Assembly: GCA_039105265.1 (NCBI GenBank)
Contig: JAPFFF010000008.1
Location: 5,394,001 to 5,458,000 of the forward strand
Source of the DNA: Tritrichomonas musculus
Lineage: Eukaryota > Parabasalia > Tritrichomonadida > Tritrichomonadidae
DNA: 64,000 bases
Reading direction: 5' to 3'
Positions 17,393-27,216 of this stretch are shown piece by piece. Under the pieces are notes generated by a model. That model saw nothing but the letters and a program-made list of their open reading frames with translations, did not search any database and was not told where the DNA came from. How positions within the stretch are numbered: position 1 is the first letter of the stretch; each line of letters starts with the position of its first letter. The position numbers and the translations under genes are program-made.

Positions 17393-17474
17393 GGTAGCTT
17401 GGCCGAGTGGTCTAAGGCGATGGATTCAAGTCCCATTACCGAAAGGTGCCTGGGTTCGAACCCCAGAGCTACCA
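17393..17474 (+). tRNA. tRNA-Leu (anticodon CAA)
   Basis: An 82-nt type II tRNA. The acceptor GGTAGCT pairs with AGCTACC, discriminator A. The D-arm is GCCGAGTGGTCTAAGGC. The anticodon arm is ATGGA-TTCAAGT-CCCAT with anticodon CAA and an A-C mismatch at 31-39. The long variable arm is TACCGAAAGGTGC. The T-arm is CTGGG-TTCGAAC-CCCAG. No intron. Confidence 0.96.
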
Positions 17475-17480
17475 TTTTTT
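17475..17480 (+). terminator. Pol III terminator of tRNA-Leu
   Basis: Six T residues directly after the discriminator base, with further T-runs downstream. Confidence 0.75.
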
Positions 17481-17893
17481 TAAAAACATTTTTTTTTGTT
17501 TCTTTTAATTTCTAAAAGGGAATTTGCATTTTTGCAAATAAGGAACATTGTTGAACAATAAATGAAATTGAAAAAATGGAAACCAAAAGAATTTGTAACA
17601 TTCAAATAAATATGAATATTTATAAAAAGTACAAATTAACAATGAGATCATTTGTAATTAATTTAATAGCATCACATGCATAAAAACCATTTATATTTTA
17701 GTAGCATTTATCTATTTTTTGTTTATGGATAAAAGAATTCATTGATTTTTGCAAAATAAAAATACGTTATTTTTCAAAACATATTTCAGTCAAAAAATTG
17801 AAATAAAATCTCATATATACGTTATTCAACCCAATTTTTTGTCACTTTTTAATTTAAAAAGTTTTACGTTATTTAAAGAAAATTCGATTTATA
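17481..17893. other. Intergenic 413 bp, nothing recognised
   Basis: A+T-rich spacer between tRNA-Leu and the CFAP100 gene, with no open frame or repeat of note. It must contain the CFAP100 promoter, but no TCA-type initiator lies close to the ATG. Confidence 0.4.
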
Positions 17894-19282
17894 ATGATAG
17901 ACAGAGAAGACTCGCTCGATAATATAGCTATGGCTACCAAAAAAACACCTCGTTCTGCACGCAGATATGTAAATCCATTTGTAATGCCAGAAGGTTCTGA
18001 TCGTTTTGGATATCGTGAAGAAGAAAACGAACAACAGAGAAGAGAACTTGAAAAAGTTCACCAAATGAGCCTTATTCAGCGAACTGACAGAATGCAGCCA
18101 TCAATCCCAAGCCTTGTTAACCGCACAATACGCCCTCAAGAACCCAAAACATCTAAAAGCAATCAAAATGCGCCTCGCGAAATAAAACCAATACAACCCG
18201 AATCACCAAATGTTGTTAAAAGTATGAGAATGACAGAATTTGTTGCAGAAAAACGTGAAATTTTCCTTATTCAACTTATAATAGATCGAAAAAATAAAGA
18301 AGTTCAAAGACTGAACAATCAAATCAAATCAGAGGAAGATCAACTTCAAGAGACAGAAATGAAAATAGTTGAAGCATCGAATGAATATAAGATGTCATCA
18401 GCACAGATAGAAGCATCACTTGCACGTGCAAGGAAATCATCTGAAACAGCTACAAAAAAACGAGTTGAACTTCAAAAAGAACTTAGATGCCAACAACAAA
18501 CAGTTTCATTAATTAGATCAGATATAATGAAAAATGAAGATTTACTTGAAAATTATAAACAATGTAAAGAATTTCTCGAATCAGTTAAACCAGATTACGC
18601 CAATTTTGATGACTATTTCAAAGGACCGGAAGTTCTTCTTAAGCATTTTGATGATATGGAGCAAGAAAATTTATTTTTGCTTGACCAATATCAGAATAGG
18701 CAAGATGAAATTGAGAAAGACCAAAAGAAATATGAAAAAGACTTAGTCGAATCATCCGAAATGCTTACTCAAGTAAGTAAAAAAGTTGAAACAATACCTC
18801 AAGTCGAAATAGAAGATTTACAATTATCTCCAGGAAATGTTCAGCAATCAATACAAATTGATAAAGAAACTGCCAGATTAACAGAATTGATTAAAAAGAC
18901 ATTTTTACATTGCTTTGGAAAACCTTCTACAGACACTCCAATATCAATGCTTGAGTTGATTGAAAAAGCGATGAATGATTTATATGAAAGGATTCAATAT
19001 GTTAAGCCATCATTCAGAAACGAAAAAATGACAATTAAAGATAAACAGAGACATCTTCAGGAACTCCGCGAAGAATCTGATAGAAAAGAAGCACAACAAC
19101 ACGAGAAAATGATGAAAGCTTACGAAAGAGCTAAACAACCAATAAAGAAGAAATCTGGAAGACCTGTTCCAAGAAGAATGCTTCCAAATATGTTTATCAA
19201 AAAGGATGAAGAAGCTGAAAGAAGAAGGGCGGAAGAAAGACAAAGAATTGATAATCTGTTATATGGACCAGATCTCGATTAA
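17894..19282 (+). CDS. CFAP100: CFAP100 (CCDC37/MIA1)-like axonemal coiled-coil protein
   Basis: A 462-residue, mostly coiled-coil protein. Residues about 115-235 match the DUF4200 domain shared by CFAP100 and CFAP73: FVAEKREIFLIQLIIDRKNK, EVQRLNNQIKSEEDQL, a long Lys/Glu helix, then NYKQCKEFLESV. Basic N-terminal (YVNPFVMPEGSDRFGYREEE) and C-terminal (ERRRAEERQRIDNLLYGPD) segments also fit CFAP100. In Chlamydomonas the MIA1/MIA2 pair sits at the base of the I1/f inner dynein arm and regulates its phosphorylation. The CFAP100 assignment over CFAP73 rests on length and the C-terminal part. Confidence 0.8.
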   Translation: MIDREDSLDNIAMATKKTPRSARRYVNPFVMPEGSDRFGYREEENEQQRRELEKVHQMSLIQRTDRMQPSIPSLVNRTIRPQEPKTSKSNQNAPREIKPIQPESPNVVKSMRMTEFVAEKREIFLIQLIIDRKNKEVQRLNNQIKSEEDQLQETEMKIVEASNEYKMSSAQIEASLARARKSSETATKKRVELQKELRCQQQTVSLIRSDIMKNEDLLENYKQCKEFLESVKPDYANFDDYFKGPEVLLKHFDDMEQENLFLLDQYQNRQDEIEKDQKKYEKDLVESSEMLTQVSKKVETIPQVEIEDLQLSPGNVQQSIQIDKETARLTELIKKTFLHCFGKPSTDTPISMLELIEKAMNDLYERIQYVKPSFRNEKMTIKDKQRHLQELREESDRKEAQQHEKMMKAYERAKQPIKKKSGRPVPRRMLPNMFIKKDEEAERRRAEERQRIDNLLYGPDLD

Positions 19283-19373
19283 TTATTATTTTATATATAT
19301 TTTTTTTGTGCATTTGATTTTACTAAATGTTAAATAAATTATTATATTCGATTCTATTTCTTTATTTTCTTAT

Positions 19374-19420
19374 TTTATATATATATATATAAATATTCAG
19401 ATATTTTTTTTTTTTTTTTT
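19374..19420. repeat. TA microsatellite and T17 run
   Basis: A (TA)n tract at about 19374-19391 followed by 17 T residues at 19404-19420, in the 176-bp space between two convergent genes. Probably simple-sequence 3' flank. Confidence 0.7.
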
Positions 19421-19458
19421 AGTAATCTAATTCAACAAAATAATTATTTAAAAACATC

Positions 19459-22404
19459 TTAACATTGATTATTTTCAAGGTTTGCTTGATCTAAAATAAT
19501 CAAAATTCTTTTTCTCTCTGAAGGAAAATCGTCCAAATCCTTTAATTTTTCTTGAATAAATGACTGATTATTTTTTGCTAGATTAACAAAGCATTGAATC
19601 ATTTCATCATATAACGGACCAAGACTTTTTTTAATCATAATCGTTTTCTGCATTGAACTTTTGAGAAATTTAAATAATGCATCAAGAATATTTATTTGAA
19701 TATATTGGGAGTAAATTGAATTATTTTTTACAATTGATATAACATATTTAATAAATATAATGTTTTGGTCTATTATAATTTTATATGGGAAAAAACTAAA
19801 GCAATAATCATTTATCAATTTTACATCAAGATTTGGGATGTTCATATTAGCCGCATTAAAGAAAATTAATGCTGAACTGACACCAAGATATACATCTTTA
19901 GACATTAAAAGTTGATAAAAGGATTGAATATTATTAATGAAAAATTGATATGCTATATCAGATCTTTTTTCTTCCATCATCATCGATAATATCATAATCA
20001 ATAAAGATTTGTTTTGATTTGCTACATTTTGATCATTGAAAAATTGAATTGCAAATTGAACAAATATCTCATCAAATTCATTTGATGGTAAATAACGATT
20101 AAAAATAATTGAATAAATAAAAGAAATTACACTAGTTAATGAAAGAGACTTCTTTTGTAAAACAGCTAAATTTGAAAATATGAAACGAATCCAATCATTC
20201 ATATTAGGCAGATAACGAATAATTTTTGAGAGACAAGTGAAGAAGCACATATATGTGCGACCATTCATTAATTTATTTTGAAAGAATTTCATCATTAGTT
20301 CAGAAACATAACTGGCAATTTCATTATTTATTGAAGGATTCTTAAACATAGCAGCTAAAACATTAAAATAGTTTGTGAGATCCCATTTATTATCATCGTT
20401 TTTTAAAATATGAGTTATTTGAGCCAAAATAGATGAAATGCGTTCTGGAGATATAGTGCGAATCGTGTAGTAGAAAATTTTATAAATAAAATTAAAATTT
20501 TCTTCTGATGGACTATTTGATAGATAATTTAATAACATGTCAGTTAATTGATTCATGGCTTGTTGATCATTTATAAATTTTAAAGAAATTGAAAATTCAT
20601 TTGCCATGCTTATATAAAATTCCTTGTTAAGTGAATCGATTTTAAAGAATAATTGGACCAATTTGAAGATATAGTTTTGCGATATTGCAAAAAAGAAATC
20701 TTTATAATACACTAAATTGATAGAGAAAAAATTAATGATTGCATCTAATTGGTAATTTCGGTAAAATGAACCATTTGTCATTTCTTTAATATATTTATCA
20801 ATTAAAGAATCTAAAAGGGGGCTTATCAATTTTAAATAAGGTTCAATCCACATTTCATTCACTACTAAAAAACCTGATAAATATACCAATAAACTAATGT
20901 CATTTTGAATTAATGGAATTAGATAAATATTAATACATTCTTCATAAAATGAGTCTGGTATAGGATATTCTAAACCAGAACAGAGAAAAAGAAGGGAAAA
21001 AAAGGATCCAATATCTTTTTGAGCATAATTATCCCGATTTTCAATAACAAAAGAGGGGAAATCAATAGTTGTAACAAGTGAAAATTCACCAGCTGAAATA
21101 AGTTTAACCGCTAAACTTCGAATATAATCACAATTTGAAAGTGTTAAATACAATATACGCTCAAAAAAATAAAGGAAAAAATTATTTGTGCATTGAGAAA
21201 TATCGCATGAAAAAATTTCTTCGAAAGCAAGTAAACATACAAAAATTGTTATTGCATTTGATTCTAGCTTGAAAATATTATCGAAATATTTTATTATTTG
21301 GTTATAATCATTTTTGGCAAATTGAAAGCATAAGCTAATAGCAGTTCCATAATAATATATCGAAGTGACGCTTGATCTAATTTTTTCTTTCAAAACTAAT
21401 GATTTTACATGGTTATATATCTCTAATATTTCATCTTCACTATTGTAATAATTTAATGATGCTTTAAGAATTGGTGTCTCTGTATATACTTGATCATTTT
21501 CAATTATATTATTTATTTTTAATATTGTTATGAGTTCAAAATTGATGAAAAATTTGACATAAGGAAATGGGATCTTTCTATCTTTAAAGTATCGAGAAAA
21601 ATATATCGCTATATAGTGGGACATAAATGGGTTTACGCGTTTGGAAGATTCTGAAATTAGATTCGTAAGGAACTTCTGATTTTTATTCATTAAACCAAAT
21701 TCAACCAGAATACTAGAAAATTCTTTCCATATTTTATGAAATGAATAAAATGAGATATCAGGGTTGATAAAAATGGATACAAAATGATGAATAAATTGCA
21801 AATTAATAGTTTTATTACTAAAATGCAATAAAGACACTCTTAAAATGGTTAAGGCCAAACTGAAGAAATAGGCTTTGGAGTCTATGTTTTGTATGGAAAA
21901 TATTTGTTCTATAATTGAATAAACAAAGTTTATGAAACTGATTAATATTTCAGGTGATTGATCAATATTACATACTTTTATTATGATTTTGATTATAATT
22001 ATGGTGGTAAAAGCATTTGTATCCTTATTATTAAAATAAAAGGAAAGTAACAATTCAGTCAATTCATCGCTTTTAGGTAAATCTAGAAGTGTCTCTAATA
22101 ACGATTTATATGCTCGAAAAAATGAAAAATCATTACAATTTGAAAAACTTGTTAAAACATTTGTAAATAAAGTTGAAGCTAAATTTGGTGGAAGATCTTG
22201 ATCAAAATTCTTTAAAGATGACCGCATAAAATGCAAGCAAGCATTAATAATATAAGGATCGTTGGAATCTTGAATAATTTGAGACAAACATTCTAAATTC
22301 GAAGGATTCTGTATAAATTGAAAAAGATATTGATTACATTCATTAGCAGTTTCTGGAAACTGAAGTCCAGTTATACATTGTATAACTTGACTTGTAATAT
22401 CCAT
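19459..22404 (-). CDS. Exportin-7-like karyopherin (importin-beta superfamily)
   Basis: A 981-residue, all-helical protein with no low-complexity tail. The first 70 residues resemble an importin-beta N-terminal region: Asn-Pro-containing helices (YLFQFIQNPSNLECLSQII, then DSNDPYIINACLHFM). The rest is a long series of HEAT-like helix pairs. Size and layout match exportins, and the N-terminus recalls exportin-7/RanBP16, which carries cargo out of the nucleus with RanGTP. No catalytic motif is present. The subfamily is uncertain because such proteins diverge strongly. Starts 95 bp from the divergent gene at 22500. Confidence 0.6.
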   Translation of the reverse strand: MDITSQVIQCITGLQFPETANECNQYLFQFIQNPSNLECLSQIIQDSNDPYIINACLHFMRSSLKNFDQDLPPNLASTLFTNVLTSFSNCNDFSFFRAYKSLLETLLDLPKSDELTELLLSFYFNNKDTNAFTTIIIIKIIIKVCNIDQSPEILISFINFVYSIIEQIFSIQNIDSKAYFFSLALTILRVSLLHFSNKTINLQFIHHFVSIFINPDISFYSFHKIWKEFSSILVEFGLMNKNQKFLTNLISESSKRVNPFMSHYIAIYFSRYFKDRKIPFPYVKFFINFELITILKINNIIENDQVYTETPILKASLNYYNSEDEILEIYNHVKSLVLKEKIRSSVTSIYYYGTAISLCFQFAKNDYNQIIKYFDNIFKLESNAITIFVCLLAFEEIFSCDISQCTNNFFLYFFERILYLTLSNCDYIRSLAVKLISAGEFSLVTTIDFPSFVIENRDNYAQKDIGSFFSLLFLCSGLEYPIPDSFYEECINIYLIPLIQNDISLLVYLSGFLVVNEMWIEPYLKLISPLLDSLIDKYIKEMTNGSFYRNYQLDAIINFFSINLVYYKDFFFAISQNYIFKLVQLFFKIDSLNKEFYISMANEFSISLKFINDQQAMNQLTDMLLNYLSNSPSEENFNFIYKIFYYTIRTISPERISSILAQITHILKNDDNKWDLTNYFNVLAAMFKNPSINNEIASYVSELMMKFFQNKLMNGRTYMCFFTCLSKIIRYLPNMNDWIRFIFSNLAVLQKKSLSLTSVISFIYSIIFNRYLPSNEFDEIFVQFAIQFFNDQNVANQNKSLLIMILSMMMEEKRSDIAYQFFINNIQSFYQLLMSKDVYLGVSSALIFFNAANMNIPNLDVKLINDYCFSFFPYKIIIDQNIIFIKYVISIVKNNSIYSQYIQINILDALFKFLKSSMQKTIMIKKSLGPLYDEMIQCFVNLAKNNQSFIQEKLKDLDDFPSERKRILIILDQANLENNQC

Positions 22405-22499
22405 TTAAAATAATTTGTAAATTTTTCAAACTTTTCATAAGTAAAGATTTTAAAACTTCACAAATTTCTATTCTTTTCAAAAGCAATAAGAATGCTAAA

Positions 22500-23105
22500 A
22501 TGAATTCTGCTTTATATCTTTTTTTATTTTTCCAGTTTATTGACCCCAAAAAACCTTTATACAATATAGAAATGGTTTCAAATTCAAAAGAAATTAAACA
22601 ATATCAAAATATTATCAAGATCCCTGGGTATCATGATTCTGCACTTATATGCGTGGAATCTCAGAAAATCCAAGAACCAACTCATTCTGATGATCCTGCC
22701 GAACTTTTGACTTCAATTACTGGAAAAAGCTTTACTATTTTAAAAGAAAACGAAAAGTTAGAAATTTGTATTGATGGTGAATCGAAATTTAATGGTATAT
22801 CACTTGGTTTTCATGCAGGATTTGAACACAGAAACCATTCTTTATTCTCCTTTACTGAAAAAGGAGCAAGGTGTGACGAATCAAACGTATGGACTCTTAC
22901 AATTGAATTTCAATGCGACAATACAATACAGAAATCAACATTATATATTCCAGCATTTTGGACAGAAAACAAATGTATGGTTCACGCTCTTGTAAAAACT
23001 TCAAGACTTTGTAAGCACATTGATTTTTCAGATGAACATGTTATAAATGTCAAATGCATATCTGAAAAAGACTATGACCATTCCTCAATACCAGACTTAT
23101 ACTAG
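22500..23105 (+). CDS. Hypothetical protein, 201 residues
   Basis: Not recognised. The ATG at 22500 gives a hydrophobic N-terminus (MNSALYLFLFFQFIDPKKP) that could be a signal sequence. A second ATG at 22572 (MVSNSKEIKQYQ) would remove it, giving 177 residues. The remainder is mixed beta-type sequence with alternating hydrophobic residues and several Cys (ALICVESQ, KLEICIDGES, WTLTIEFQCDN, KSTLYIPAFWTENKC), suggesting a beta-sandwich, but no family signature. TCATA at 22435-22439 could serve as initiator 63 nt before the first ATG. Codon pattern and length argue for a real gene. Confidence 0.6.
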   Translation: MNSALYLFLFFQFIDPKKPLYNIEMVSNSKEIKQYQNIIKIPGYHDSALICVESQKIQEPTHSDDPAELLTSITGKSFTILKENEKLEICIDGESKFNGISLGFHAGFEHRNHSLFSFTEKGARCDESNVWTLTIEFQCDNTIQKSTLYIPAFWTENKCMVHALVKTSRLCKHIDFSDEHVINVKCISEKDYDHSSIPDLY

Positions 23106-23423
23106 TTTTGAAAATTCATTTGATTGAAAATATTATCAGTATTCAAAACAAATAATTCATATAATAATCAAATACTAATTAGTTACTAATATCATAACAT
23201 TAATTTAAGGTTTGATAATGATGCTATTATATAATAATACATAGCTTGATGTATTAAATGTAATTTAATAAAGTACATAAAACATTATACTTTTTTTTAT
23301 CAGGATGCATATGAAAATGTTTAATATATTATATTATAAATGAATTTCTCAATTTTCATTGATATATTTATGGATTTTTGATTACTATTTTTTTCTGAAT
23401 ATATTTGGTCAAGCATTTTATTA
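23106..23423. other. Intergenic 318 bp, nothing recognised
   Basis: Very A+T-rich spacer between two same-strand genes. Minus-strand open reading here is the shadow of the following HAD gene plus A+T-rich flank. Confidence 0.4.
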
Positions 23424-24251
23424 ATGCTCCCAAAAGTTCTTCTCTCAGATGGAGATGGTGTTATTTGGATTGGAAAACAAGGAGTAAAAGGTGTTGGTGA
23501 TGCGCTTTCAAGAATCTCAAAACTTGGCATTAAAATTATACTTGTAACTAACAATAGTTCAAAAACAAGAGACCAATACCTCTCTTTTTTGAATGGAATT
23601 GGAGTAACTGTCATCCCAAAAGATAATATATTTTCATCAAGTTATGGTCTTGCATTACATTGCAAATATTGCGGTTTCAAAAGCGTTTATGTTAGTGGAT
23701 CACCTGCACTTCAATCAGAAATTAAAAATCAGGGCATTGAAGTCCACAATTTATATACAGATACAGAACCGGTGAAAGTTGACGCAATAGCTGTTGCTAG
23801 ATCTACAGATTTTAACTTTGCGAATATATCACGTATAATTAACATAACTCGAAAATTTGATAATATTCCAATATTTGGATCAGATCCAGACCCGAACATT
23901 TTGATGAAGCCAGGCATTCAAATTCCAGGAAGTGGATCTGTTGCTGCATGCATTGAGTGTGCCACTGGAAAAAAAGTTGAAGTTCTTGGGAAACCAACAG
24001 ATATAATGTTTGATATTGTATTAAAGCACCTCAATGTGACATCTGATGAAGTCATTATGGTTGGAGATAGAGTTATTACAGATATTGCATTTGCGTCTCA
24101 TCATAAGGCAAGAAGTATATTTGTTCTATCAGGAATGGATAAAAGAGAAGATGCTGATTCTGTTGAAGATAAAGATAAACCTACTTACATTTTGCCTTCT
24201 ATCGTTGAAGTTGCTGATATGTTCGAAAAATGGAGTAAAAATGAAAAATAA
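23424..24251 (+). CDS. HAD-superfamily phosphatase (PGP / p-nitrophenylphosphatase type)
   Basis: A 275-residue type IIA HAD hydrolase. Motif I is SDGDGVIW with nucleophile Asp9 and Asp11. Motif II is LVTNNSS with Thr42. Motif III is GKPTD with Lys190. Motif IV is MVGDRVITDI with Asp215 and Asp220. The large C2 cap lies between motifs II and III. Relatives include phosphoglycolate/glycerol-3-phosphate phosphatase and pyridoxal phosphatase, which share these motifs, so the substrate cannot be read from sequence. Length is normal. Catalytic residues are all present; the usual DCDGV is DGDGV. Confidence 0.9.
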   Translation: MLPKVLLSDGDGVIWIGKQGVKGVGDALSRISKLGIKIILVTNNSSKTRDQYLSFLNGIGVTVIPKDNIFSSSYGLALHCKYCGFKSVYVSGSPALQSEIKNQGIEVHNLYTDTEPVKVDAIAVARSTDFNFANISRIINITRKFDNIPIFGSDPDPNILMKPGIQIPGSGSVAACIECATGKKVEVLGKPTDIMFDIVLKHLNVTSDEVIMVGDRVITDIAFASHHKARSIFVLSGMDKREDADSVEDKDKPTYILPSIVEVADMFEKWSKNEK

Positions 24252-24415
24252 ACGAGATGATAAAAATAACCACTTTTAAAATTTTATTTAAAGTGCTTTT
24301 TAGCGATATCTTCTTTTCTAATTAATCAATATTACTAGATTTTAATTGGAACTTTTTAAATATAATTGAATTATCTTTGACCTTCAAAGGTGAACGGTTT
24401 TAAATTCAACTTAGG

Positions 24416-26869
24416 ATGAAAAACATATTCCGTGGAGAAATAAAAAATGAAGTCGGACAATTACGCGATCAACTTGATGGAAATGATCCAGATGAACGCA
24501 AGAGTGCAGCTAAACGTGTCGTTTCATTCATGAGATCTGGCGAAAATGTTCAGCAGCTTTTTTCCTCAATGCTTCGATGTGTAAGAACATCTGATTTAGA
24601 ACTTAAAAAACTTGCATACCTTTATCTATCGCATTATGCTGAACAAGAACCAGAACAAGCAATTATGGCCGTAAACACATTTGTTCAAGACAGCCAAGAT
24701 AACAATCCTTTTGTTAGAGCTTTGGCTGTTCGTACAATGTGCCGTATAAAACTTGAAAGTGTTGCTGAACATATGATTATTCCACTCAAAAAATGTTTAT
24801 CAGATCCAGATCCTTACGTTCGAAAAACCGCAGCATTTGGCGTCGCAAAACTTTATGACGTTATTCCAGAAGCAGTCGAAAACGCTAATCTCTTTGAAGA
24901 TTTACTGAAACTTCTTTCAGACGATAATCCGATGGTTATTTCAAATACTACAGCTACGATATTCGAAATTAATGAACGCCGAACCACTCCAATTTTCAAA
25001 CTTAACAGCGATACAATAGCTCCAATTCTTTCCGCGATTAGCTCGTGTTCTGAATGGTGCCAAACAATTCTTCTCGATGCGCTTAGTTATTATAAGCCAG
25101 AATCAGCAGATGAAGCAACTTTTCTTATTGATCGATTAGTTCCATTTCTCAAGCATTCTAACCCAGCAGTCGTTATCGGATCTTTCAAATGCATTTTCTT
25201 ATTTATGGAAGTTGATTCACGAAAACCATCAAAAATATTTCCACAAATTATACCCCCTTTTATTACCCTTGTATCTTCAGCCGAACCCGAAGTTCAATAT
25301 GTTGTATTACGTACTCTATCTTTATTTGTACAAAAATACCCACGTGCTCTATCTAAAGAAATTCGTGTCTTTTTCTGCAAATACAATGATCCTTCATATG
25401 TTAAAATGGAGAAACTTGATATTATTGTAACAATATGTAGACCACAAAATGCTCAACTCGTTCTCGATGAACTCAATGAATACTGCAATGCCGTTGATGT
25501 TGCTTTTGTTAGAAAGAGTGTTCGATGCATTGCTCAAATAGCTATTAAAATGGAAGAAGCATCTCGTAGATGCGTTGATATTCTTGTTGCCCTTGTTGGT
25601 GGAAAAGCTGATTATGCAGTGGAAGAAGCTGTTTGCGTTGTTTGCGATATTCTTCGTAAATATCCTGGCAGTTTCGAATCCATCATTGCGACAGTTTGCG
25701 CTAACATGGAACAGCTCAAAGAGCCACATGCTAAAGCAGCAGGAATTTGGATTCTTGGTGAATACTGTCATTTAATTGAAAAAGTTGACGTTTTACTCGA
25801 TCCATATCTTGATACATTTCATGATGAACAACCTATCGTTCAACTTTCTATTTTGTCAGCAATTGTCAAAGTTTTCATTCAAAAGCCCGATACGCGCGAT
25901 CAACTTCAATTTGTTCTTCAAGAAGCTACAAAGCCAGGTAATTCGCCTGATGTTAAGAACAGAGCCTTTGTTTATTGGCGTGTTCTCTCATTACCAGATT
26001 TAAGTGTTGCACAAGATATGCTTCACTTTGACAAGAAAACTATTTTACATTCAGGTGTTAATTTTGATCCATCAATTCTTGCCGAACTTATTAAGAATAT
26101 GGGAAGTGTTTCAGGTGTACTTCATGTCGTTCCATCTGATTTTGTTCGACGTGTTAGATTTGTTCCTGAAGATGATATCGAAGCTGGTAAAGATGATGAT
26201 GAAACAAACAGAATGTGGCATACAGTTAGATTGAATGACAATACAAATATTGATTTATTCATGGATTATGACAGAAACCATATATACATGCGATTGATGA
26301 ACAAAAGTCCTTCATCAATTGGCGATTTTGCGTTTGCTTTAAATAAGAATATGATAGGCTTAACAGTTTCCGGAAATCCAAACTTTCCTCAAAGCCTTGA
26401 ATTTGGGGATGTTGCAGAAATTGAGATACCAGTCAAAATTGACCCAACACAATGTGCCAATTTTGAAAACAATGATTTACAAATTGCATTAAGAACTAGT
26501 TTTGGTACTTTATATGCTCTTGATAAAGTGCCAGTACAAATAGCAACCCTTCCTGAGGGTGAAATTGGTGGAGATAACTTTAAACAGTATTTCTCTACTT
26601 ATCAGGCAGCAACATCTTTCATAGTTGAAGATGCAACAGTTGCCGATGACCAACAACTTAGAGAACAAGGCATATTTGTTGTTGGAAAGAACGGAAATAA
26701 AACTTATGTATCTTTCGCTTTACCTCAAAATTCTATCTTTGTCGCAGAATTATCACAGATTCAACAGAATATCGGTGTTGCAATTAAAGGTCCTTCTAAT
26801 CAAATGTTTCCAGCTATCGAAGCTTGTGCTAGACAAATGTTTTCTCAAAAATACGATAAGAAATATTAA
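24416..26869 (+). CDS. AP1B1: AP complex beta subunit (beta-1/2 adaptin)
   Basis: An 817-residue large adaptor subunit. Residues 1 to about 530 are the adaptin trunk with classic segments: GEIKNEVGQLRDQL, RKSAAKRVVSFM, LKKLAYLYLSHYAEQ, NPFVRALAVRTMCRI and DPYVRKTAAFGVAKLYD. The C-terminal 250 residues form an appendage of the beta type (FVRRVRFVPEDD, then a platform-like region to the end). Beta-adaptins link cargo, phosphoinositide membranes and clathrin at the trans-Golgi network and plasma membrane. The hinge is short, and I see no LLNLD-type clathrin box. Protists often use one beta for AP-1 and AP-2. The stop runs into TAAA. Confidence 0.92.
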   Translation: MKNIFRGEIKNEVGQLRDQLDGNDPDERKSAAKRVVSFMRSGENVQQLFSSMLRCVRTSDLELKKLAYLYLSHYAEQEPEQAIMAVNTFVQDSQDNNPFVRALAVRTMCRIKLESVAEHMIIPLKKCLSDPDPYVRKTAAFGVAKLYDVIPEAVENANLFEDLLKLLSDDNPMVISNTTATIFEINERRTTPIFKLNSDTIAPILSAISSCSEWCQTILLDALSYYKPESADEATFLIDRLVPFLKHSNPAVVIGSFKCIFLFMEVDSRKPSKIFPQIIPPFITLVSSAEPEVQYVVLRTLSLFVQKYPRALSKEIRVFFCKYNDPSYVKMEKLDIIVTICRPQNAQLVLDELNEYCNAVDVAFVRKSVRCIAQIAIKMEEASRRCVDILVALVGGKADYAVEEAVCVVCDILRKYPGSFESIIATVCANMEQLKEPHAKAAGIWILGEYCHLIEKVDVLLDPYLDTFHDEQPIVQLSILSAIVKVFIQKPDTRDQLQFVLQEATKPGNSPDVKNRAFVYWRVLSLPDLSVAQDMLHFDKKTILHSGVNFDPSILAELIKNMGSVSGVLHVVPSDFVRRVRFVPEDDIEAGKDDDETNRMWHTVRLNDNTNIDLFMDYDRNHIYMRLMNKSPSSIGDFAFALNKNMIGLTVSGNPNFPQSLEFGDVAEIEIPVKIDPTQCANFENNDLQIALRTSFGTLYALDKVPVQIATLPEGEIGGDNFKQYFSTYQAATSFIVEDATVADDQQLREQGIFVVGKNGNKTYVSFALPQNSIFVAELSQIQQNIGVAIKGPSNQMFPAIEACARQMFSQKYDKKY

Positions 26870-27216
26870 AATGAATAAAAATAAATTATTAAATTATTAT
26901 TATTGCTATAAACTAACATTAATCTTTTCTTTTTTATTATTTAAAAAATCCAATCAGATTAGATATATATTTAGAAAAATAATATTCTTATAGATATGAC
27001 TGTTACAAATCAAAAGAAATATATGTTATATATATTATTTATTTTCAAAAAGAAATTTTATTTTCGGCCATTAATCTATTATTTTATAATTATTAATTAG
27101 AGAAGCAGAATATGATCAAACACAAAGAAGAAAAAAGTGAAATATATCTATAATTTAATATTTAATTCATTTACTTAACTTACAATTTTTTATAAACAAA
27201 TTCTAAATTGGAAAAT
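26870..27216. other. Convergent intergenic 347 bp, nothing recognised
   Basis: A+T-rich 3' flank between beta-adaptin and the minus-strand ankyrin gene. No coding or RNA feature seen. Confidence 0.4.
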
